Positions 56,020 through 64,000 of a DNA stretch of 64,000 bases are shown one piece after another. Positions within the stretch are counted from its first letter, which is position 1. Each line of letters begins with the position of its first letter. The stretch comes from Macrocystis pyrifera (taxonomy: Eukaryota > Sar > Phaeophyceae > Laminariales > Laminariaceae): NCBI GenBank assembly GCA_031763025.1, contig JASSKH010000020.1, forward strand, positions 4,495,756 to 4,559,755, written 5' to 3'. The translations under genes were made by a program, and so were the position numbers. The notes under the pieces are model-generated. The model did no database searches. It had not been told where the DNA came from and worked only from the letters and a program-made list of their open reading frames with translations.

Positions 56020-56600
56020 TTGCACCCAGTTCCGATTTTGTGGTTGCCACCGGCGGTCGAAGAGGGCGTGTACCCCTGTCGGGTTCTTCGCTCGTGTCTG
56101 GGGCCTGGGCGCTACGTGCCGATAACCGAGTACAGCGAGAATGTTCGACTCCAGGCAGGCAATACATGCGACTCTGACGTTCATCGGTTTTCGGGTTTCG
56201 ATTTTATGCCAGTTTTCAGCGAGCACGGCTGTTCTTCTGCCTCTCGCTGACGTTCGTGCGCCTCGTATTCCGTGCCTTTTTTTGTGACCCTGCACAAGTA
56301 TCCCTGCTCGACTGGGAGCACGACATTTGCGAATTCTAGTGTACCGAGTTATATTTTTCCATCCCCACAGGTGCCGTCGTCATCCATGGGGACTGTGGAT
56401 TTTCAACTGAAGTTGGTCAAAATTTGACGCGCGGCGACTTTCCTGGAGTTGGTCGGTTGGTTTCACCCACACGTGTTTCCCTTTTTCAGGCCGCGGGGCC
56501 GTACCCTTCGACTGTTGTTGTAGTTCAAATATCCTGTGCCCACCGTGTATGTACGACCACAGTACTGATGTACAACCTTTCCGAATGCGGCATATCAGCC
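56020..56600. other. Unassigned stretch
   Basis: GC-balanced, frames on both strands, no motif recognised. Confidence 0.35.
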
Positions 56601-56609
56601 TCAGACCCG

Positions 56610-57150
56610 CCAACCAGTCAGTGCTTGCGATTCGAGTCTGCTTCACTCGGATGAGCTTGGTGATTCTCTTCAGCGGCGGAGTCTGTCACTTCTCGTATTT
56701 TCGAGGGAGACGTCGGTTCACCACCTACTGTTACCATTTGAATCTGCGTCGCCCAGAAAGGCTTGATTATTCTTTTCTGCGTCAAAGTCCGTCCCTCCTG
56801 GTATCATCCAAAAGAGACTTCGAATCAACGCCGGCTGTTTGCTATTTAGATCTGCGTCGCTCGGGAGGGCTTGATTGTTCTCTTTTTCGGCGAACCACTG
56901 TTTGCAATTTGAAGCTGACTTGCTCGGAAGGGCTTGGTGATTCTGTTCTGCGCCCCGACCCTCGGTTAGCGATCAGAGTATACCCCCCTCTATCAATCCT
57001 TGTATTAGCATTCTGTCGCCAACCATTGTTTGCGATTTGAATATGTCCCCTCTAGTAGGGCATGGTACTTCTTTTGTGCGACCACCATTTCGTTCGCGAT
57101 TCGAATATACACCCTATAGTAGGGCATGGTATCCGTCCTGCAGCGGAATT
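56610..57150. repeat. Interspersed tandem repeat, units of 68 to 118 bp
   Basis: Words of the type TTGCGATTTGAATCTGC...CTCGG.AGGGCTTG.TGATTCT...CTGCG recur at about 56622, 56728, 56838, 56906, 57024 and 57092. The last two differ in the middle (CTAGTAGGGCATGGTA). A 163-codon plus-strand frame over this array is a product of the repeat. Confidence 0.65.
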
Positions 57151-57159
57151 CGTCACCCC

Positions 57160-57840
57160 TCGTATTTGTCGAGCGATACGACGATTCACAATCCACTGCT
57201 TTCGAAGTGACATCGCGTCTTCTCGCAGGGCGCGAGGAATATTCTTCACGACCGTTTTGGAACAGCTGTCCTCGACACTGCGTATTTTTCGTGTGATTCT
57301 GACCTATTTGTGGACCGTCCCGTACATTTTTCGGGCACTACATAATTATCTAATGATCACCAGGCATTTTATTTGCGTGCAGCAGATTCATCTTTGGCGC
57401 GTCCGGAACATTTTTCGAACGAACCAGATATGAATACAGCGCTTTTCGGACATGGCCTGCGTAATAAGGTTCCATGAATTACGCGGCCTGATTTTTCAGT
57501 GGGTAATTTCCCAGTGGGTGATTTTCTTCCGGTGTTGGTCTCCAACTGTCAGGTAGCGAACCGCCCACCGACGGCCGTGCGCTACCGTCGTCTTTGACGA
57601 CAGCGCGTGCACCCGAGGCTACTGTCACAGCTATCTCAGCTGTCGGTGATGAAGCCCACAGTGTTGCCGTAAAGCGTGTTTATCCCGACATAAACGTGCA
57701 CAAAATCGAACGAATAACACCTATGCCGTTCACGCAACTCTAAACAAAACCGACGGAGCACACCAGTGAATACGTAATGTGAAACTCGCTTCGGCAGGCG
57801 TACTCACACGATGTTACGACGAATGCTTCAACGACCCAGA
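57160..57840. other. Unassigned stretch, possible 5' region of the Gypsy relic
   Basis: It includes CAGTGGGTAATTTCCCAGTGGGTGATTT words (57498-57525). LTR ends were looked for but not found. The 3' partner LTR, if present, lies beyond the window. Confidence 0.35.
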
Positions 57841-59168
57841 ATGCAAGTCTTAGGTCATCAGGTAGGAACTCCCGCTTCGCAAATACGTTGAGAGAGCCAT
57901 GGCAACCGACAAACCTTTGACGTTCGACCTGACTATCACCTTCGACGTTTTGTTTCGGCAGGTGAAAGGGAATCTCTTGAAAGAAGCTACGTAGCGGGCC
58001 CAGACGCCTTCAAGCTGCCACTCCTCCTTATCAGCTCTTACTTCGACCACTGTGACTGAAGTGTCCGCCAAGCTCCATTCGTTTGTGGTAGCCACCCAGA
58101 CGCCTTTTGTGTCGACTATTCTCGGGCGTTTGGCTTATTGTTAGAGTCCACTACGGACAGTGAACAGGTGCTAGCTGCAGGCTTTGAGGTTGCGTCAGAA
58201 ATTGTTCGAAACAGCGTTAGCGAGAAGCATGCCGGATTTGTACCCGGGAGACATAGCGACTGCGTCGAAGCCTTTTTGGGGCTATCGACGACACGTGGTT
58301 GGCGTCTAGTGGACATCCAATTAATAGGACTCGCGCCATCAACGGCGAAATACATTTCATGAGTCAACCCCTCGCGGGTTTTTCTTTGCATTCGCAAAAC
58401 AGTAGTCGCTCAGAAGACCGATCGGCCTCACCGCAGCGTTTTAAAGGCTCATCGAGGTTATTTTGCAACCCAATCGTGATGAATGTCCCAACACCAGCTC
58501 GTTTACCTGATGCATTTCTATCGTCCGCGGTCAAATGGCCTTATTATTCGACGGGTTGGACGAGGTATTCAAGTATTCGAATCCTTCTCGACAATTGTTT
58601 TTTTCCATTATAGATGCCTCTTGCCACTCCCGAAGAAAGGTGGCAAGCCTTTAGGGATATCAAGGCACGGATCAATCATTTAAGACCTGCGCTGCCCCCT
58701 TGACCAACGTTAGTCACCATTCAAACTCCGAGCTAGGCCGACTTGGTGATAACTGTAAAAGCCGCCGGCCGTTTGAAGCGCCGCATGCAGTCATACATCC
58801 TTCCTACCCACGCCGGCGGTGAAAGCACACACTCGTCGCCTTCCCCGCATCGCAGCGAAAAATCGTCGCGTCGTTACGGCAACAACCGCCGTGACACCAA
58901 GAGCAACTCCAACTCTGGTCAGCCTCGTTACGGTGGCGCGCAACAACAAGGTAATCGTGGAGGCGCTCCAAGTGGTGGCCAGACGGCCTATCCGCGGACC
59001 GTTTTCCAACTCCCGCACGGCTTTCCCCCGGGGCCTGTGCCCTCCAGTCCCTGGGTATGCGCTGTGGATCTGCTGTTAACCCCAACCCCAAGCCACGTCA
59101 GCCAGGGACCTTTCGCACCAGTCGACTACCCGGCGGCGGTACGTTTTGACTTTCCATCACGCCGATAG
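57841..59168 (+). mobile_element. Gypsy relic: gag-like region
   Basis: Scraps in several frames include VLAAGFEVASEIVRNSVSEK, HAGFVPGRHSDCVEAFLGLS, LPDAFLSSAVKWPYYSTGWT and RILLDNCFFPL. A basic Gly/Gln/Ser-rich tail (SGQPRYGGAQQQGNRGGAPS) near 58900-58970 is of the kind found before the zinc-binding end of Gypsy Gags. No zinc knuckle is seen. Assignment rests mainly on its position before protease and RT. Confidence 0.5.
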
Positions 59169-59212
59169 CAGCCACCGAAAGCACGTCCGACCCAGGCACT
59201 GTCCATCGCCCC

Positions 59213-59545
59213 TCTGGCGACAGCGCTGCCCCTTCGCCGCTGGCACCTGGTATATGTACCGCTACTGGTTCCCGCGAAGAAGGACCTCCGGTGGGGACCG
59301 TAGCTACTGCATGTTCATCACCGCCTGCACCCGGTTTGTGCAGCGCTCCTGGTCATCGCGAATACGGTCCCTTAGTTGAGACCGTAGGTACTACATATTC
59401 ATCACCGGCGACACCAGATATGTGTAGCGCTCCTGGTTCTCACGAAGGCGGTGCCCTAGTTGAGGCCGTAGGTTCAACATGCTCATCACCGCCGGCACTA
59501 GGATTGCGTACTGCCCCTGGTCTCCGCGAAGACGGCCACTATTGA
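59213..59545 (+). repeat. 84-bp in-frame tandem repeat in the Gypsy linker
   Basis: ACCGTAGCTACTGC, ACCGTAGGTACTAC and GCCGTAGGTTCAAC occur at 59297, 59381 and 59465, exactly 84 bp (28 codons) apart, with a weaker unit before. The encoded repeat is SPPAPGLCSAPGHREYGPLV followed by ETVGTTYS. About four units. Confidence 0.85.
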
Positions 59546-59559
59546 GCTGCTCCTCGGGT

Positions 59560-61170
59560 ACCAGGCATGTTTGTCGCTCTCGGTCCTGGCGAAGACGCAA
59601 GCATAGTTGCCGCCGTAAGACTCTCCTCGGCGAGCACGAACAGTGTCTGGCAATGCTGGTACCCGATGAACACTAGTCCTACAATTCCGCGTGCGTCTTC
59701 TCCGACGTGAGTGTTTGAGGCAACCGCCATGTCTACGAGTACCTCCCAGGATGTGAGGGCCGCCTTGGGGTGCGGAAATGGGAACATTGGCCGCCAGAGA
59801 ACGGCACGGGCACTTTGTTCGAGGTCCTCACGCAAAACCAGTCGGAATCTCACACTGCGCATTATTATTGAAGACTATCGGAGTGTTATCGACTCTTATC
59901 ATAATCGTGACCGGAGCGTAGCGGGTGGTTCGTTTTCGGCACACGGCGTTTTGCCGGAGGCCACTGAGCTAAGGGAGAACAAGTGTCCCTGATATGGTAA
60001 CAAATGTCCCCCACAGGGCTCATTATGCATGCACCCCTTCTTACCTAGACGAGTTACGACGACGTGATCAGAAATAACAGACCCCGCGTGCCGCCCGGGT
60101 CGTGCTGGCAATACCATTTTCTGTGGACGAACTTCAAGCACCTGCCCCCTACATGGTGGGTGTCTCGTCCACCCGGTCACAGTGGACCAGTCGTGAGCCC
60201 CCTGCCTCTCCCCGAAATGTCTTGGGGACCGCAGACACGATCGGTCTAGGAGAATGCTCCCCCCACCCCTGCCCCGATGACGTCGCCCTGGCAAGGCAGA
60301 AAGAAGGCTGGGACCGGTCATCCAGACGCAGAGACCCGCGACTGTTTTTCCGCAGTTGTGTTTGACACACACCCTGTTTCTTTTCCCTCGACGGTGGATA
60401 CCACCCGTTTTGATCTTACTTAAACGCACTACGCGCGCGACAACGTGTTGTTCTGACAGCTCCTTTCTTGATTATCCGATTGGACGCCTTTCGGTTTTTC
60501 GGTTGAAAGCATATCTCACTCCTTAGGTCAACAGTTCTTCTCCTGCCGAACCGAGTTGCCTCTTCAGAGCCCATCAGAGTCTACTGCACATCATGCGCAT
60601 GCCTGGCCCCCGCCTGCACAAACAATAATAACAAGACGTCCGTAACTTCTATCTCGTCGTGCGGGAACGCGAGCGAGAGAATGTCGTGATCTTGACGGCT
60701 CTTACGCCAATATCGCTCCAAACCCGGCCATGCGAACTCATCTCTCCGACACAGGCGATAAACTCTTGCGGAAGCTAGCCCTTACGACCTCACATGGAGC
60801 ATCCCGTAAAGGGCAGACGGTATTCCTGCACACCAGCCGCCGCCTAAAATTGGGGGGCAAGTCACAACAAAACGTGCGACGTCCCTTCCGCGACCACGCG
60901 CCGTAACCGACGTACCCCCAAGAATGGTCTTTTCGGGGCACCTCGATCTCTAGTAGAAATCACATCTTCGAACTTGACCCTTTGACCCGGCAGCAACTGT
61001 GCCCAAGGGACATATCTGCGGCCGCCTCCCTGTGGGGATATCTCGAATTCCCTACAGACGTGCCATCAGACCACGGCGGCGATGTTGTCGAAGTAATATC
61101 CGCCGCCCACGTCGGTCAGCACCCCCCCTTGTTCCCCTTGCTTGCTGAGCAAGAGCCGTGCCCTGTTGCT
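59560..61170. other. Poorly assigned linker of the Gypsy relic
   Basis: Frames on both strands (minus 59899-60429, 176 codons; plus 60982-61215) without recognisable domains. It may be worn gag/pro sequence or an insert. Confidence 0.35.
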
Positions 61171-61199
61171 GGTGTAGTAGCCATGGATAGTCCTTCGTC

Positions 61200-61494
61200 T
61201 ACCGCCTATATCTAGATCTACAGTGGCCTCGCTGCCCTACAGCTTGGATGTGTCGACCTCTTGGATACGGGCTCGCCGCAGACCTTCATTAACACACGCG
61301 CGTTCGATAGCATGAAACACGTGAGTGCTGTGTCTGCCTTGTGCGAACGACACACGCCTCCCAGGTCATGGGGCGGCATTGTAATGTCTCCGCCTCTTGA
61401 AACCTCGGTTACAGCACGCTTAACTTTACCGTTTACACACAGCAATGCACCAGCTGCATCATATGCCGATCGGACATACGTCGTCCTATCTTGA
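61200..61494 (+). mobile_element. Gypsy relic: aspartic protease region
   Basis: LGCVDLLDTGSPQTFINTRA contains the DTGS catalytic loop of retroviral-type aspartic proteases, followed by SWGGIVMSPPLETSVTARLT. The flap and the second hydrophobic loop are not clear. The region is broken. Confidence 0.65.
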
Positions 61495-62399
61495 GCGACG
61501 CAACACGAGCTTCTACTCGGGCTCGACAGCTGGATTAGGTTCCAACACCACGCTGACCGTACATTGCCTCCATGCTGGATGATTAATCGGGTTTACGGTA
61601 AGCTTACGCTGTCCCGTCTAGGACTACCGGGATCAACAGCGTTCGTGCGCAACTCGGCGGCTCACCCTTAAGGCTTCCAATTACTGTACGCGGGTGAGAC
61701 CGATCTCAACTAGTCCCCCGGCCATCGACGGGACGATGTCGTTTGGTCCAGTAATGGTGCCCCTGCCCCCCCCCGGTTGCTACCTGGTCGACATGATTCA
61801 CGCGGCTACAGAATATTGTGCGGAAGAACAAATAGTTGATAATGGTTGCCAGCTCATACCACTAGCCGGCGCCGTGGATCTGGACCCAGGTGCCTTGCTC
61901 GGCACCTCTTCTAGTCTGCTATTACGCGTACTCCTGAAAACTATCCAGACCTATGCCCCGGCTGCACCTTCACGTCCACACGATTCTGGCCTCCTCTCCC
62001 CAGGGCCAGTTTCCTTCCATTCCATCGGCGCCGACCAACCCTCTCAATCACAGTGTCTGGATCAATTCGTGCACCATCTGCGCGAGGCCACAGGCCCGAC
62101 ACGCAAAGAATTCGTGGCCTGTTCATCTCCGCCTGTCGATCACCCCTTTTCACCTACGCTGTTAGAACGATTAAGCACCAACTAATGCACGAGATCTATA
62201 CAAGTATGGACCCGTTTGCCGTCCCAAAAGGGCAAAATAGCATTGGACTTACGCGGTCTCGATTGGGCGCTAACCATCATCTCCCAGTTGGGCGACACTT
62301 TCGCTGAATTCTCGGACGTGTTCTGAAAGTTTCCAATCGTTGTTGTCTCTTGCTGTCTTCTCCCCTTCAAGATAACGGTTTCCCCGAACAGCCACGTCT

Positions 62400-63225
62400 T
62401 GGCCCTTCTCAATCAATCCCCCGACTTCGAAGCAAGTGCACGCGGTTCGGGAGACATTTCTCCACACCGTTCCCATTCAACACTCTACATCTTCCTGGGC
62501 GAGTCCAGTCGTAGTCATCCCGAAACAATCCGGTGGCATCCGCATCACGGAGGACTACATGAAGCAAAAAATATCAGCATCCTTTGGCCAGCTCTCGATC
62601 ACGCGCGTCGATGAGGTTGTCGATAAGCTTGGCACCGGTCGAAGTTTTCACTCTTCGACCTCGTCCCCCCTATTAATGAGATATCAGTGCACAAGGGCGC
62701 GATCGCTCTCACTGCGTTCTGTACACCCACGCGCCTTTTCGAGTGGCTAAACATTCCTCAAGAAAGCAGCGCTGCTCCAAGGTGGTTCGTCAACGTCATC
62801 AACGAGGCGACCAAGGGCCTTAACCGCGTCGCCGCCTCCCTCGACGACGTCATCGTTCTCGACGCCGATCCCTCCCTTCACGTGGCCAACATTAAAGAAT
62901 TGCTATTGCGATAGCGACAGCACAACCTCTAGCTGTCCTATTCAAAAGGTACCGTCGGCGCCACGGATGTGTTTTTTCTCGGTGACATCATCTCTCCAGC
63001 CTGCGTCATACCAAACGCGCTGAAAAGGGCAACACGGACGAACATGTCCAGGTCGAATGACATGAACCAGCTACGCTTCTCTTTGGGCGCACTTTTGTGC
63101 TGCAAGAAACGTTTGCGTGATATGTCCAAGCGCAGAAGGCCCATCACTTCCCTCCTGGAACAAAGCTTAGCGTTCGTCTTTATCCCAGAATTGGATGTCT
63201 TCGTACGGAGGTTCCTGCCCAAGTA
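62400..63225 (+). mobile_element. Gypsy relic: reverse transcriptase region
   Basis: WASPVVVIPKQSGGIRITED, then SITRVDEVVDKLGTGRSF, FEWLNIPQESSAAPRWFVNV, INEATKGLNRVAASLDDVIV (palm box LDDV) and DADPSLHVANIKELLLR. After these come FLGDIISPACVIPNALKRAT and RLRDMSKRRRPITSLLEQSL. This is the full Gypsy RT motif order from fingers to thumb. It is broken in several places. Confidence 0.85.
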
Positions 63226-63229
63226 GACA

Positions 63230-63870
63230 ACGCCCCCGGTCCTCGTACATCCCAACTGGGAAGCCGTCACTGGTAACTTCAGCCCTTTTATCCTCTTCTG
63301 CAATGCCAGTGTGCACAGCTTGATTGCCACCCTCGAACCCTCGAACAAGAACAGGACGCCTACACCTTTCGTCCCACCAAGTTCATCAGCCGCGCTACCC
63401 TCGAGTCTGCACGTCACTAGACTGCGCTTGACCTGGAAGCGGGCAGCATCGCCCGGAGTATCAAGCGTCTTCGCAGTTACTTGCTGGGTACGAAATTCCA
63501 AATATGTTCGGTTCACCAGGCGATCAAACGCCACGACAAAATCGCCGAACATAACCCACGAATACAGCGATGGCTGGATCTACTTACTACATACAACTAC
63601 ACTCTGGAATATCGCAAAGGCAGTACCAACAGGAACGTCGACTTATTGCCCCGCCTGCCCTTACCTGCGACGGAGCGCGACCGCGACGGCGCCAGCAGTC
63701 TCTCTCCGTCCGACGAAGAACGCGTCCGTTTCATCCACCATAGCAGCCCACTCCAGGATGGACCCTTCCCCGTGCGTGTCGGTTTGAGTGGGCTGGCGCC
63801 CTACTACTGGGTGGGCTCCCGCTCTCTCCACACGATATCCGCGAGTTTCGCTGATACAGGGCCCGAATGA
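63230..63870 (+). mobile_element. Gypsy relic: RNase H region
   Basis: Motifs near the end are clear: DKIAEHNPRIQRWLDLLTTY, NYTLEYRKGSTNRNVDLLPR, and LPLPATERDRD, matching the C-terminal part of Gypsy RNase H. The front part (LEAGSIAR-like) is recognisable only in scraps. The region is broken. Confidence 0.75.
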
Positions 63871-64000
63871 GAGTTGACGACCTCGATCCTCCAACTGGAT
63901 AATTCGTTTCCCGTGCTACCCCTTACGTCACTTCGCCAGGTCCCAACTGGAACTTCTTGCCCACATATGTACCGACGATTATCTCGTCGCTGCGGTGTTT

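Larger units (their letters stand above)
57841..63998 (+). mobile_element. Ty3/Gypsy retroelement relic, cut by the window edge
   Basis: Plus-strand order: gag-like region, a repeat-bearing linker, aspartic protease, reverse transcriptase, RNase H. This order matches Gypsy pol, and the integrase would lie beyond the window end. The coding parts are broken in many places, so it is an old copy. No LTR was identified. Confidence 0.85.

Noticed and set aside
56549-57040. 163-codon plus-strand frame
   Set aside because: It lies over the tandem repeat and has a repeat-derived composition without any domain.

Overview
This window looks like repeat-rich nuclear DNA of a multicellular stramenopile, most likely a brown alga. 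That placement is an inference. It rests on the many CAG/CTG runs and GTACGTAC-type words, GC-rich coding scraps, a CxxC-type host gene with a long CAG-rich intron, and the mix of Copia, Gypsy, PIF/Harbinger and tyrosine-recombinase retroelements. There are no prokaryotic operons, rRNA genes or convincing tRNA genes. Host genes are almost absent: the window is a mosaic of nested, mostly decayed mobile elements and tandem repeats.

Layout. 0-5.4 kb: a possible LTR start, then two Ty1/Copia relics on the minus strand, a gag-protease piece and a reverse transcriptase-RNase H piece, lying in the order pol then gag. 5.4-13 kb: mostly unassigned, with a CAG run, a cluster of inverted CTGAGCA words and a small MITE-like element. 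13.4-16.6 kb: pieces of one host gene on the minus strand (paired CxxC zinc-binding motifs) whose presumed intron holds a 2 kb CAG-rich array of about 420-bp units. 17.3-18.2 kb: an imperfect 255-bp tandem repeat. 20.2-21.0 kb: a hAT-like non-autonomous element filled with GGGTC repeats.

21.3-27.2 kb: a tyrosine-recombinase (DIRS/PAT/Ngaro-type) retroelement on the minus strand. Its ends are split direct repeats in the order A1 - genes - B1A2 - B2. 27.5-30.0 kb: a PIF/Harbinger transposase relic with an inverted-repeat element inside it. 30.9-32.6 kb: a tandem array of about 310-bp units carrying a tRNA T-arm-like motif. 33-37 kb: relics of a gene family of unknown function.

37.95-52.5 kb: a second, more diverged tyrosine-recombinase retroelement with the same split-repeat plan and a zinc-ribbon recombinase. 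Its gag region is interrupted by a minisatellite of nearly 7 kb with 87-bp units. 52.8-54.3 kb: a small leftover with end-like B repeats, then a second copy of the inverted-repeat element seen inside the Harbinger gene. 55.6-57.2 kb: short decayed tandem repeats. From about 57.8 kb to the window edge: a Ty3/Gypsy relic on the plus strand, cut by the window end before any integrase.

The most unusual content is the pair of split-repeat tyrosine-recombinase retroelements, one carrying a giant frame-preserving minisatellite within gag, together with a dispersed inverted-repeat family that has invaded a transposase gene. All alignments and spacings were made by eye, so boundaries are good to roughly 5-20 bp.
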